In this document: one piece after another, positions 8,799 through 16,742 of the stretch
Layout: the number at the start of each line of letters is the position of its first letter
Position numbering within the stretch: the stretch's first letter is position 1
DNA from: a virus
Virus record (IMG/VR): IMGVR_UViG_3300046010_005515
Coordinates: 1-26,123 of that record
Length of the DNA stretch: 26,123 nt
Strand: one strand, 5' to 3'
Notes under the pieces: model-generated
Told to the model about the DNA's origin: nothing
The model's database searches: none
Seen by the model: the letters and a program-made list of their open reading frames with translations, nothing else
Program-made: the position numbers and the translations under genes

Positions 8799-9139
8799 TA
8801 TTCACGCTCCAAAAGTAGCAATGATATTTTCAAATAATCCAATGGAGTGTCTTCACCTTCAAAGCTTGTGATATGTGCAAGCTCAACAACATCCCTGATA
8901 GGATGATACGGAGGATTAAAGGCAACCTCTGTGTATCTGTCTGTGGTTAATTCAGTTTGAAAAAACTCTACCGCTTTTTCATGTGATTCAAACGCCTGTG
9001 CTGTAATTGAGGTATAAATATCATCATATTTTACCCATACGTCAAAAGACCTTCCTTGCAAACTAAAATCTACTTCTGAAAGAATGTATTTTTTAAACCT
9101 TAATTGTGCTGGATTTTCGATGTTCATTCTCTTTTTCAT
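8798..9139 (-). CDS. Hypothetical protein between tape measure and M
   Basis: This 113-residue charged protein starts with ATG overlapping the tape measure stop (TAATG), behind AGGGGA. Its stop overlaps the M start by one base, so it is embedded in the translational chain. The sequence has alternating strands and helices (FKKYILSEVDFSLQGRSFDVW, then ESHEKAVEFFQTEL) and ends in an acidic-leucine stretch. I do not recognise the family. Lambda has no gene here (H is followed directly by M), so this is an insertion relative to lambda. It could be an accessory tail protein or an unrelated passenger. Confidence 0.7.
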   Translation of the reverse strand: MKKRMNIENPAQLRFKKYILSEVDFSLQGRSFDVWVKYDDIYTSITAQAFESHEKAVEFFQTELTTDRYTEVAFNPPYHPIRDVVELAHITSFEGEDTPLDYLKISLLLLERE

Positions 9140-11622
9140 TATGCGAATCCCCTTTGTAACATTCCGCCTTGACGGCTTTCCGTCTTAAGGACTTGTCTAA
9201 CCTTCATTTCAATCATTTCACTAATTGCCTTCCCTGCTTCTGCTAAGCCTTGATTATCGCCCTTGCCTCCGCCTTGCGTGTTAACCGTCACGTTGTTAAT
9301 GACTGTAATACCACCACCGCCACCACCGCTAGGCATAGCGTGGTTAGGGATGATGTTCCCTGCGGATCGTGGCACAAACATTTCACGCCCTGCCTCACCC
9401 ACCATGTAAGGCTTGTTTGCGGATACCGCTCCACCGCCTGCACGAGCACCAAAACCACCACTTAATTGAGGAGCATTTTTTGGTATTACTGGCACTTCAA
9501 AAACTTTACCTATTTTGTCAAAAACCCCTGTCAATTTACCGCCAAAGGCTCCTGAATTAGCTCCGCCTGTTTGACCACCGCCTACAATACCCATTAAAAG
9601 CTGTAACGTATAAACTTTAATTAACTGCACCGCCACTTGACGCAATAGCCCCACCATAATGTCCTTGAAGGAAGCTGTACCATTAACCATGTGTTCAATT
9701 GTATTATCAAACGCAGAACGTAAGGCATTGCGGATCCCCTCCCCTGCCTGCTTGGCACTTTCTACCATTTGATCCGTTGTGCTTTGATAATCCTTTAAGC
9801 CTTGCTCACGTTTTGCTTGCTCTTCCGCTTGCTTCTTCTGCTCATCCGTGGCGTTGGAACCTTTAAGCAAGTCACGTTTACGCTGTTCAATATCTAGTTC
9901 ACGCTGTTTGAGTTCAAGGGCTTTTTCACCACCTGCAAGGAACGCATCACGCAAGGCTTTCTGTTTCGCCTCTTCAATGTTTGCTTCTTCCATAGCCTGC
10001 TTTAAGCTTACACTCAATTCAAGCTGTTTCTTTTTGGCTTCGGTGTCCTGCTCACGCTTGACAATGCCTTGAGCCAGCAGTTCAAGCTCACGTTTACCCT
10101 TGCCTAAGTAATCGCCCATAAGCTCGTTGTAACGCCCTAAGCCCTCGTTTTGCTTAAGCTGTGCCTCGTAGGCTTTGATACCACCACTAGACAAGGCTTG
10201 AATGGCTTTATCCATGCCTTGCACTTCAAGCATGGCATCCCTAGCTTTTTCTTTTAAACCCTTGAGTGCATCGGCGTAACGCTCGGCTTCTTTTTGGGCT
10301 TCAGATTCACCCTCTTTTGCTTTCTTCCCCTTGCCTGTTTTACTTAAAGGGGTTTCAACTGTGCCTCGAATATCCCTAGGAATAGGCATCGATCTTTGCA
10401 CTTTAGGGGCTTTAAACTCATTTCCGATTTGCTGAAAGTCCGTGCCTGCGTCTTTAAAAAAGCCTTTTCTTGTATTCTTGGCAACATCTAAAGCAAACTC
10501 TAAGCCACCTGTGGGGACTGCAAGCTTGCCAAATGACAACGCTTTTAATATCTGATTCCCCTTGTTGGCAACACGCACAATAGAATCTAGCGTTGCCTCA
10601 ACAACAAAAGAGATAGCCCCCAAGATGCTACGAACCAATGCTTGTACAACGTTTACGGTGGATCTAAAGAACACAACCAAACCGCTACCCAATGCGACCC
10701 ACCCCTGTCTATTATCTTCTAAGCTCTTTAAAATAGAACCAAGCGACCGCAATAGTGAACCGCTAGCATCCGTTGATTTATCAATGTCCGCCACCAATGA
10801 TGCAAAGGTAATATCCGCCTGCGACTTCAACCGCCCAAACGTCATAGGCATTTTGTCGAACTCTTTGTTGACATCATCCGCCTGCTTGATGAGTACGTCG
10901 AACACGTCCTTTGAAAGGAGCTTGCCTTCAATAACCATAAGCCTTAACTTGCCTATTGAAATACCTAAGCCTTCAGCAATTTTAAGAGCAATTTCGGGCG
11001 TGTTTTCCACAATGGAGTTAAACTCTTCGGCTCGCACAATACCGCCAGCCATAGCCTGCGAGAACTGCACTAAGCTGTTTTTAATGGCTTCACCACTGGC
11101 TCCACTCAATACGCCAAGCTTTGAGACGGTATCCGTCAACACCAACATTTCGGCGTTCGTCGCACCGATGCTATTTTTTGTGTTAGATATTCTCTGAAAG
11201 ACGGTTACGATGCCTTCAAGGCTTGTACCTGTGCTAATGGCGACTTTCTTTAAGGCTTCAAAGTTTTGCGTGCCTAGTGCAATACCCTTGCTTGCGTTGA
11301 TCGTGCGTGCTTCTAATAGACGCATCTTGTCGGCTGTATCGGCTATGTATTTTACTGTATTGATAGAAACATAGGCGACAACTGCTTTTTTTAGATTATC
11401 CATTGCACCTGAAAGCATGGATGTTTCTTTTTTCGCTCTTCTTGTGGTATCTTCAACCTTCTTGGTTTGCTCGGCGATCTGTTGCAAGCGTAAGTTTGTT
11501 TGATTGCCACTTGCCACCAACGCATCAAGGGCTTTTTTAAAGTCGTTTGTTTGGGCTTTTGCCTGTTGTGTCCCCTTGGCTTCAACCTCAACGGTGACTT
11601 TAGGATTGTCCGCCATCATCAT
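9139..11622 (-). CDS. H: Tail tape measure protein
   Basis: This 827-residue protein sets tail length; at about 0.15 nm per residue it predicts a tail near 120 nm. Residues about 75-265 match the tape measure N-terminal domain (AISTGTSLEGIVTVFQRISN, then GGIVRAEEFNSIVENTPEIA). A hydrophobic stretch follows near 305-345. A long charged coiled coil spans roughly 430-645, and the C-terminal lambda H-like segment (FDNTIEHMVNGTASFKDIMV) lies near 660-680, followed by glycine-rich linkers. The start is the first of three consecutive ATGs, nine bases after AGGAGG, and overlaps the end of the T frame by 23 bases. In lambda H the C-terminus is processed; whether this happens here is unknown. Confidence 0.93.
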   Translation of the reverse strand: MMMADNPKVTVEVEAKGTQQAKAQTNDFKKALDALVASGNQTNLRLQQIAEQTKKVEDTTRRAKKETSMLSGAMDNLKKAVVAYVSINTVKYIADTADKMRLLEARTINASKGIALGTQNFEALKKVAISTGTSLEGIVTVFQRISNTKNSIGATNAEMLVLTDTVSKLGVLSGASGEAIKNSLVQFSQAMAGGIVRAEEFNSIVENTPEIALKIAEGLGISIGKLRLMVIEGKLLSKDVFDVLIKQADDVNKEFDKMPMTFGRLKSQADITFASLVADIDKSTDASGSLLRSLGSILKSLEDNRQGWVALGSGLVVFFRSTVNVVQALVRSILGAISFVVEATLDSIVRVANKGNQILKALSFGKLAVPTGGLEFALDVAKNTRKGFFKDAGTDFQQIGNEFKAPKVQRSMPIPRDIRGTVETPLSKTGKGKKAKEGESEAQKEAERYADALKGLKEKARDAMLEVQGMDKAIQALSSGGIKAYEAQLKQNEGLGRYNELMGDYLGKGKRELELLAQGIVKREQDTEAKKKQLELSVSLKQAMEEANIEEAKQKALRDAFLAGGEKALELKQRELDIEQRKRDLLKGSNATDEQKKQAEEQAKREQGLKDYQSTTDQMVESAKQAGEGIRNALRSAFDNTIEHMVNGTASFKDIMVGLLRQVAVQLIKVYTLQLLMGIVGGGQTGGANSGAFGGKLTGVFDKIGKVFEVPVIPKNAPQLSGGFGARAGGGAVSANKPYMVGEAGREMFVPRSAGNIIPNHAMPSGGGGGGITVINNVTVNTQGGGKGDNQGLAEAGKAISEMIEMKVRQVLKTESRQGGMLQRGFA

Positions 11623-12001
11623 GTTGTGAAGCCTCCTGCGTCATCATTAAACGGTCTATCAACATTATAAGCTTAAGCTCGTCTCGGTTGTATGCCACCC
11701 CAAACAAGCGATGCCACGCCTCAAGCTCCGTCCACTTCAAGGGGCTTGCTCCACCCATGCCATAATCCTTGCCGTGAAATGAAATCTCGTCGTAGACGTT
11801 GAATAAGTACCCATGACGACATTTCGGAGGCACTAGGGCAGGGCTAGAAGGGTTGTTGTGGTGGATTGTCTGCCATACGGTACACTTGCCTTTTGGTGGC
11901 ACATAACGCATCCAGCATAGCCATTTGGCGTAAGCGGTTATTTCTTCTTCTTGGCTGGCTTGGCTGGCTGTTCCTCTTTCACCACTGGAGGGGGAACCGT
12001 A
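11600..12001 (-). CDS. T: T extension of the tail assembly chaperone (made as the GT fusion)
   Basis: This frame is open without a stop from 12001 to 11600 in the -1 register of the preceding gene G. Its C-terminal half has the pattern of lambda-type T extensions: ASPLKWTELEAWHRLFGVAY, then DELKLIMLIDR. The only upstream ATG in frame (11911) lacks a ribosome binding site, which favours expression as a fusion. Slippage on a T_TTT_TTT heptamer at 12007-12001 would join 108 residues of G to 133 residues of T, giving a 241-residue GT. In lambda, GT binds tail tube protein through T and the tape measure through G. The 3' end overlaps the tape measure start. Confidence 0.8.
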   Translation of the reverse strand, partial: YGSPSSGERGTASQASQEEEITAYAKWLCWMRYVPPKGKCTVWQTIHHNNPSSPALVPPKCRHGYLFNVYDEISFHGKDYGMGGASPLKWTELEAWHRLFGVAYNRDELKLIMLIDRLMMTQEASQHDDGGQS

Positions 12002-12324
12002 AAAAAATTGCTTTTTTCCGTAAAGAACTCAACGATCTGATTGCCAATAAAAGCGGAGTTCTCGTCTTCAAGCAGTCCTTGAAATCCCTCGGGGGTGAAC
12101 TCGTAATCACCAATCACGCCGTCTTGCAATATCTCAAAAAAGGTTTCTGCGATGTCTTGAGATGTGTTCAAACCACCGCTTGCCACCTTGAGACTAAACT
12201 TCTCGTAAGCTTCAACATCTGAACGTGGCTTAAATGTGATTTTCACATCTTCAATAGGTTCACCATACACTGGATCAACCGCTTGAAAGACGGCTTGCTT
12301 TGCTTTAATATCCCCTAAACGCAT
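11938..12324 (-). CDS. G: Tail assembly chaperone G
   Basis: This 128-residue protein is in the lambda G position, between the tail tube and tape measure genes. It starts at an ATG behind GGGAG, ten bases after the tube protein stop. The protein is mostly acidic and helical, with DIAETFFEILQDGVIGDY near 57-74, and ends in a proline- and lysine-rich tail (KPAKPAKKKK). The slippery site falls at codons 106-108 (Asn-Phe-Phe), so the Pro/Lys tail exists only in the unshifted product. G-type chaperones coat the tape measure protein during assembly and are absent from the finished tail. Similarity to lambda G itself is in position and architecture rather than obvious sequence. Confidence 0.8.
   Translation of the reverse strand: MRLGDIKAKQAVFQAVDPVYGEPIEDVKITFKPRSDVEAYEKFSLKVASGGLNTSQDIAETFFEILQDGVIGDYEFTPEGFQGLLEDENSAFIGNQIVEFFTEKSNFFTVPPPVVKEEQPAKPAKKKK
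12001..12007 (-). other. Probable -1 programmed frameshift site (U_UUU_UUU)
   Basis: On the coding strand the G frame reads AAT TTT TTT ACG, giving the heptamer T TTT TTT in the X_XXY_YYZ register, where both the P-site and A-site codons re-pair perfectly after a -1 slip. From there the -1 frame is open to 11600 and encodes the T domain. The position, a short distance before the G stop (11938-11940), matches the G/GT arrangement known from lambda and conserved in many long-tailed phages. I did not identify a clear downstream stimulatory structure by eye. Confidence 0.8.
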
Positions 12325-12334
12325 AATCTACTCC

Positions 12335-13231
12335 CTATGCTTTCGTGATTTTTAACGTCGTCGCTTCTGTGGAATCATAAGTGGCACTGAATCCAGCCGT
12401 TATGATGATTGAGCCTTGCCCTGCTGGATTCTTTTCCGCACTCGATAACTTGACTTTTGGCATCAAGAAGGTGTAAGTATTCGTGCCGTCTGAAATGACG
12501 ATGCTTAAATCGTCTTCGACTTCATCTCTAAAATCGGTAGAGACACTTACATCTTGAACGTACAACTCCAAAGAGCCTGTTACGTCAATGAAACCCTTTG
12601 AGAAGGAATCGGCTAGGTTCGAGCCTAAAACAGGATTAGGCTCGAAGTTGTTGTTAATTGTCAACGACGCACTGCTTGCCTTGTAAGCGGAGCCTTTCCA
12701 GCTGACCGTCACTTCATGCCCTGCAAAAGGGGGTGTGTTAGACGATGCCGTCATTGTGGCATCAAATGATGTTCCGCTATCCACTTGGTCACGAGCCACA
12801 ATCGAAGCCGTACCAGTCACAAGGGCATCCAAAGACATATTTAATGTCAATTGATTGAAGATAGCCCCTTTGACAAGGCTATAATCCGTGTTGTCATTTT
12901 GTCGCCCCTCAATGTGATAGGAGCGAATGCCTGTGCCGTGCTTCAATACGCCAGCGGAAAATGTGGAGTGCATCACGCCTTCAAGGAATGTGTCGAAATC
13001 AGAATCGGCGAACTCAAAGCCAATATCCCCAGCCACTGACAAATTGCCGTGTCGTTGGAAGTTACGCTGACCAAGAGCATTAAAGGATTCGGACGTTAAA
13101 AGCGGTTTTGTGGGGTTAATGCCAAAACTTGTAACAGGGAAAGCCACTAAAGCAGGGATGGCAGGAGCCACGCCGTATGTTTCCTCTACCTGCATTCCTA
13201 CATCAAAACGTGAACCTTGAGCGAATGGCAT
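12335..13231 (-). CDS. Major tail tube protein
   Basis: This 298-residue beta-rich protein is the building block of the non-contractile tail tube. The N-terminus reads SRFDVGMQVEETYGVAPAIP. The middle alternates strands with glycine- and asparagine-rich loops (SVAGDIGFEFADSDFDTFLE, then SLTINNNFEPNPVLGS), a pattern common to siphophage tube proteins of about 300 residues. Its position between the tail terminator and chaperone G is the one expected. The start lies just past the terminator stop, with the ribosome binding site ATGGAGG inside that gene. The identity is supported by both sequence style and gene order. Confidence 0.85.
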   Translation of the reverse strand: MPFAQGSRFDVGMQVEETYGVAPAIPALVAFPVTSFGINPTKPLLTSESFNALGQRNFQRHGNLSVAGDIGFEFADSDFDTFLEGVMHSTFSAGVLKHGTGIRSYHIEGRQNDNTDYSLVKGAIFNQLTLNMSLDALVTGTASIVARDQVDSGTSFDATMTASSNTPPFAGHEVTVSWKGSAYKASSASLTINNNFEPNPVLGSNLADSFSKGFIDVTGSLELYVQDVSVSTDFRDEVEDDLSIVISDGTNTYTFLMPKVKLSSAEKNPAGQGSIIITAGFSATYDSTEATTLKITKA

Positions 13232-13234
13232 TGA

Positions 13235-13648
13235 TTAAACCTCCATGTGTGCCGTGAACGGTATCGTTATTGGCGTGTGTAAATAACTGTCTTCTAAAAG
13301 ATTTGTCGACTGATAGCCTACATTTATCATTATAACACCGCCTGTAAATGTAAGGCGGTCACCCTTCGGGAAGGCGTCTAGTATCAGCTTGGCGTAATCG
13401 TTGCTAGGCTTTGTCCCTGTGTTTCGTGCAGTAAAGATGCTCACCTGATAAACGCCACGCACGAAGTTTAAGCCATCACGTCCCAGTGTCGCCGATTCGG
13501 CAGAACCATAAAGCAATGAAGGACGCACCCAAATTGCCGTTTCTTGGCTGTCGTCGTAAATGATGTTAGGGTACTTAATTAAATTGGTCGTCACCACTGT
13601 CGCTAGGCGTGTGTGCAAAGCAAGCTCTAAAGCGTTGTAAGCGTTCAT
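13235..13648 (-). CDS. Tail terminator protein (U-like, DUF4128-like)
   Basis: This 137-residue protein has the pattern of the U/DUF4128 terminators: an N-terminal ALELALHTRL helix, IWVRPSLLYGSAESATLGRD near 39-58, GVYQVSIF near 65-72, and a final TPITIPFTAHMEV strand. These hexameric proteins cap the tail when it reaches its proper length and dock it to the head. The start overlaps the upstream stop as ATGA, showing translational coupling with the neck protein. The order neck - terminator - tube - chaperone matches lambda Z-U-V-G. Length is near the family norm. Confidence 0.82.
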   Translation of the reverse strand: MNAYNALELALHTRLATVVTTNLIKYPNIIYDDSQETAIWVRPSLLYGSAESATLGRDGLNFVRGVYQVSIFTARNTGTKPSNDYAKLILDAFPKGDRLTFTGGVIMINVGYQSTNLLEDSYLHTPITIPFTAHMEV

Positions 13649-14115
13649 CGGTTAGCCCTCGCTGTCGCTAGACGCTTTTTTGCAAGCTCCCAAAATCGGG
13701 GAGCCTCTGCAAGGGTGATGCGGATCATGCCGTCGCCTGCTTGTGATGAATGACCATATTCTAAACGTCTTATATAAGGAGCGTTATTGGCTAAATACGC
13801 TTTTTGTGTAAGCTTAACTTTTCCTAGCAGTTCTTCACTTGCCAAAGGATAATCAACCTCTTCACCCTCTTTCGCAGGGATTGGCTGGTTTGGATGTGAA
13901 CCCACACCGCCGATAGCCTTCCACCACGACGCACGAGCAAAGCCTGTTTTGAGAGGTGTCCCACTATGTGAAACCACCGTATCGGGGGCATCTTTCCCCA
14001 CAATAATGCTATTAAAAATCATGTCGCACCCTAACGAATAAATGGCTTCGGCGTCCTTCATTGCGTCTGCAACGGCTTTGTCGAAGTCGATAGTAAAGTT
14101 CTTATTGCGTCCCAT
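13645..14115 (-). CDS. Neck / tail completion protein (HK97 gp10- or lambda Z-like)
   Basis: The predicted protein has 156 residues from MGRNKNFT at 14115. This start is preferred over the in-frame ATG at 14154 because it has GGAGGG just upstream. Family signs are TGFARASWWKAIGGVGS near 58-74 and the conserved ANNAPYIRRLEYGHSSQAGD segment near 108-127, followed by MIRITLAEAPRFW. Proteins of this class sit at the head-tail joint and are needed to give tails that attach to heads. The stop overlaps the terminator start (ATGA). The choice between Z-like and gp10-like naming is a matter of convention. Confidence 0.82.
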   Translation of the reverse strand: MGRNKNFTIDFDKAVADAMKDAEAIYSLGCDMIFNSIIVGKDAPDTVVSHSGTPLKTGFARASWWKAIGGVGSHPNQPIPAKEGEEVDYPLASEELLGKVKLTQKAYLANNAPYIRRLEYGHSSQAGDGMIRITLAEAPRFWELAKKRLATARANR

Positions 14116-14181
14116 TACATCCCTCCATAGACAAGGGGGCGTGAATGTATCCACACCCCTTTATTCTTGCCTTATTCACTG

Positions 14182-15189
14182 CTAAACCGTGACGGTAAAC
14201 AAGTAGCCCAGCTCGGGGTACATGATTTTGAAGTCCGCAATGGCTTCACCAGCCACCTTGTACTCACCATGCCCTGTCTTAAAGGCGTCGAAGTTATCCG
14301 CTAAACGAATTGGGAAAGGAGCGACCCCTGCCATCGATCGAATAGATCCATTGACGCTCAATCCGTTAGGGATTGTGTTGTAAGCCCCAGCCAAGAAGGA
14401 AGCCTCTTCACCACCTAATGAAACCAAGGGGTTCAAGTAGCAAACAAGCAAGAAGCCTGTTGACAAGAAGGCGTTTGAAGCCGTGGCGTTTGCTCCTGCG
14501 GTGTTGGTGGCTCCGTCAAGGATGATGACGTTGGGTAATCCCAAAGCCTTAGCAATCCACTGCTCATCAATTTCACCCTGAACTCCAGTGTTACCGCCTG
14601 CGAATAAGGATTTCAACTCATCCTGTTTGAGCATTTGATAAAACACGTCGCCTGTCATAATGACCGTGTTGGGCTTTAACCCGCATTGAAGATGAATCGC
14701 TTTTTTTGCATCAATCACTTTGCCGATAACGTCGTTATCCGTCGCAGGGGCGGAAATGTTCATCGTGGCGTTGGTGACCGCATAAGAGCTAGCCGTTAGG
14801 ATCGTGGTTTGTAAGTCTTTCAACATATTAACCGCAACCGCCGTGGCTACACGAACACCTAAGCGTTGTTGGCTCAAAGCAAAACCTTCGTCATTCATGG
14901 TGTTAAAGGCGATGCCTGAAATACCCTTAGAGTCCGAATAAGATTCTAAGTTGAAATTGATGTAATCTTTGCTAACGCCAGTGGTTTTGATGTCTACACC
15001 AAAGGCTTTAGTACCAAATGCAACACGGCGTAATTCTGCCAAGTCTTGCTTTGCAAGTTTAACCGTGTCCGTCATTGTCTCAATCATGGGAACCTTTCGC
15101 ATAAAGGAAAGGGAATCTACAACCAGCTCATGTTGTGCGGTGTACTGCGACAACAAGGGGTTTGTGCTGTACTGGGGATCAAAAGGCAT
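14182..15189 (-). CDS. Major capsid protein
   Basis: This 335-residue protein is in the major capsid position, after the decoration protein and protease, behind a strong AAGGAGG site. The central part resembles HK97-fold capsid proteins that lack the long delta domain: QQRLGVRVATAVAVNMLKDL near 107-126, then KAIHLQCGLKPNTVIMTGDV near 164-183 and WIAKALGLPNVIILDGATN near 211-229. The C-terminus ends in YKVAGEAIADFKIMYPELGY and a short strand. No N-terminal propeptide is evident by eye. The protein would form the icosahedral shell after scaffold removal. Confidence 0.88.
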   Translation of the reverse strand: MPFDPQYSTNPLLSQYTAQHELVVDSLSFMRKVPMIETMTDTVKLAKQDLAELRRVAFGTKAFGVDIKTTGVSKDYINFNLESYSDSKGISGIAFNTMNDEGFALSQQRLGVRVATAVAVNMLKDLQTTILTASSYAVTNATMNISAPATDNDVIGKVIDAKKAIHLQCGLKPNTVIMTGDVFYQMLKQDELKSLFAGGNTGVQGEIDEQWIAKALGLPNVIILDGATNTAGANATASNAFLSTGFLLVCYLNPLVSLGGEEASFLAGAYNTIPNGLSVNGSIRSMAGVAPFPIRLADNFDAFKTGHGEYKVAGEAIADFKIMYPELGYLFTVTV

Positions 15190-15229
15190 CTTTAAGCCTC
15201 CTTTTAGTTATAGTAAAACAGGTTTAATA

Positions 15230-15616
15230 CTAAGGAGCAGGGACGTAGGCGGTCAATAATTGAACCGTCACAATTCCACCACTAGCACCAGCAGACAATG
15301 CACGCCCTAGGACGTAACCATCTGCAAACGCAACGGCTTTACCAGCGTTATTAGAGGCAACCAAGCCCCCTTTAACAATCGTTCCGCCTGCTTGAACGTC
15401 CACACGACCGCCGACAATAACGGCACATTGACCGCCACTCGCTACGTCGTTTTGAGGGGCGAATACACCCACGCAATAGCCTTTAGCTGTGGTGTTGACT
15501 GTAACCGTTCCAGTGCCACTTGCCACCAAAAACAAGCCTTGCTTGTCGCTCGTAATTGCTCCACCAGTGGTAAAGGATTCGACGTCTTTAACGCCTGTGT
15601 AAGAAGAAACCGTCAT
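15230..15616 (-). CDS. Head decoration / capsid stabilising protein (DUF2190-like)
   Basis: This 128-residue protein is alanine-, glycine- and valine-rich with a repeated beta pattern: VGGRVDVQAGGTIVKGGLVA near 68-87, then GRALSAGASGGIVTVQLL near 103-120. This is the appearance of DUF2190 proteins, small beta-barrel cement proteins that bind the outside of capsids and help hold the packaged DNA. It lies directly between protease/scaffold and major capsid genes, the standard place (compare lambda D between Nu3 and E). The start overlaps the protease stop (TAATG). Confidence 0.85.
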   Translation of the reverse strand: MTVSSYTGVKDVESFTTGGAITSDKQGLFLVASGTGTVTVNTTAKGYCVGVFAPQNDVASGGQCAVIVGGRVDVQAGGTIVKGGLVASNNAGKAVAFADGYVLGRALSAGASGGIVTVQLLTAYVPAP

Positions 15617-16143
15617 TACTTAAGCCCTCTTTTCTTATTTTGCTCGATCAACGCCTTGGTTGTCTCGTCAACCTTAGTACCTGAAACAGTATCGCCGTCT
15701 TCCTTGTCCTTAAAGCCTTTCGACATCTTGCCAAGCTTCAAAGCAACGGCTTCCTGCACGGACTCCACTTTGTCCGCAAGCCCTTTCATCGCAAGCACAA
15801 TGGCTCCACGATGCTCGCCTGCTTGTAGCAAGCCCAATGCGATAGCGGTTTGAGCGTCATCTTCACCACCAAGAAAAGCAATCTCTTCTTTAGCGTTCGA
15901 CAATGCCAAAGCCTGCTCATGCTTGGCAAGGGTTGCTTTCGCTTCCTCTGCCTGTGCTAAAGCTTGCTTGAGTACCGCCTGTGCATCTCCTTGTAATTGA
16001 GACAAGGCAAGCTCTGCCGTCATCTCAACCTTGGGGGACTCGTAAGCAGATAGCTTCAATTCTAGCTCCTGCTTTTCACCTGAAAGCTGGGTGACTTGCT
16101 TTTGCAATTCCTCCAACCGTTTGTTTTGTTCGTCTTGAGTCAT
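15616..16143 (-). CDS. Nested in-frame scaffold protein
   Basis: Inside the protease gene, the ATG at 16143 is preceded by AAGGAGG with a five-base spacer, as good a site as any in the window. Translation from there in the same frame gives MTQDEQNKRLEELQKQVTQL and a 175-residue product that corresponds exactly to the coiled-coil scaffold half and lacks the protease domain. This repeats the lambda C/Nu3 design, where the scaffold is made from an internal start of the protease gene in the same frame. Expression is inferred from the ribosome binding site and the domain boundary. Confidence 0.65.
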   Translation of the reverse strand: MTQDEQNKRLEELQKQVTQLSGEKQELELKLSAYESPKVEMTAELALSQLQGDAQAVLKQALAQAEEAKATLAKHEQALALSNAKEEIAFLGGEDDAQTAIALGLLQAGEHRGAIVLAMKGLADKVESVQEAVALKLGKMSKGFKDKEDGDTVSGTKVDETTKALIEQNKKRGLK

Positions 16144-16689
16144 GGTTTCCTCCTTATTCAAGACCATGGTAACATCACTAAACTGATTCGCAGGAGCGAA
16201 TACGAGGCTTAGTTCTTGGATGCTCAATTCAGTCACCAGTCGCACATCCTCAAAAGGAGCGTTTGGATCCTTGCTTAAGCGTTTAATCTCTTCTTCACCA
16301 GTAAGGATTTTGCTTGTCCCCCCTAGTGACAATCCTTTGATGAGTCCACTTTGCACCACTTGCCAAGCGTCATCATCCTGCACGTCAATTTCAACCGCCC
16401 AACCTTCACGGTCGGCTTGCAAGCCTAGGGCTTGTGCCATTTCGCTTTTGAGGACGAATGACTGCGACACGACGCCACGCTGTGGGTTATTCATGCCTTC
16501 GTGGTTGAAGTTGACACGACCACCGCCAGCCATGAAAGACTTAACGGCGGTGTCTAATACGTTAATTGGGATGTGATTCCCTTTTTGGTCAATAACAGGC
16601 ATTCCGTTCTTGGTTGCCACGTTACCCCAACCGTAAACCTTGCGTTTATCGGCGGATAGTTGGGTTTCTAAATCAAGTACAAAATCCAT
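15616..16689 (-). CDS. Prohead maturation protease with C-terminal scaffold (XkdF-like, S78 type)
   Basis: The start is placed at 16689 (MDFVLDLE), eight bases after GGAGG, giving 357 residues; in-frame ATGs at 16713 and 16785 lack a comparable site. Residues 1-170 resemble XkdF-type proteases: KVYGWGNVATKNGMPVIDQK near 17-36, NHEG with likely catalytic His63, and IKGLSLGGTSK with likely catalytic Ser121. After about residue 180 the protein becomes a long acidic coiled coil rich in Glu, Gln, Leu and Ala, as in scaffolding proteins. It would organise capsid assembly and then cleave scaffold and itself. An in-frame internal start at 16143 probably yields the scaffold alone. Confidence 0.87.
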   Translation of the reverse strand: MDFVLDLETQLSADKRKVYGWGNVATKNGMPVIDQKGNHIPINVLDTAVKSFMAGGGRVNFNHEGMNNPQRGVVSQSFVLKSEMAQALGLQADREGWAVEIDVQDDDAWQVVQSGLIKGLSLGGTSKILTGEEEIKRLSKDPNAPFEDVRLVTELSIQELSLVFAPANQFSDVTMVLNKEETMTQDEQNKRLEELQKQVTQLSGEKQELELKLSAYESPKVEMTAELALSQLQGDAQAVLKQALAQAEEAKATLAKHEQALALSNAKEEIAFLGGEDDAQTAIALGLLQAGEHRGAIVLAMKGLADKVESVQEAVALKLGKMSKGFKDKEDGDTVSGTKVDETTKALIEQNKKRGLK

Positions 16690-16742
16690 GCTGAAAACCT
16701 CCGTCTTCAACATAACATTTTTTGAAATGCTTTTGTTAGCCA

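Noticed and set aside
10562-11197. Plus-strand open frame of 211 codons
   Set aside because: It lies wholly inside the tape measure gene in antisense, has no ribosome binding site, and its product is a low-complexity shadow of the coding strand.
12011-12019. Alternative slippery run GGAAAAAAG in gene G
   Set aside because: In the G reading register (GAA AAA AGC) it does not give an X_XXY_YYZ heptamer with both codons re-pairing after a -1 slip, unlike the T_TTT_TTT site just downstream.
11866-12222. Plus-strand open frame of 118 codons over the G/T region
   Set aside because: Antisense to the chaperone G and T frames, which are supported by gene order and family pattern.
15392-15853. Plus-strand open frame of 153 codons
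   Set aside because: Antisense to the decoration and protease genes; serine- and cysteine-rich composition typical of a shadow frame.
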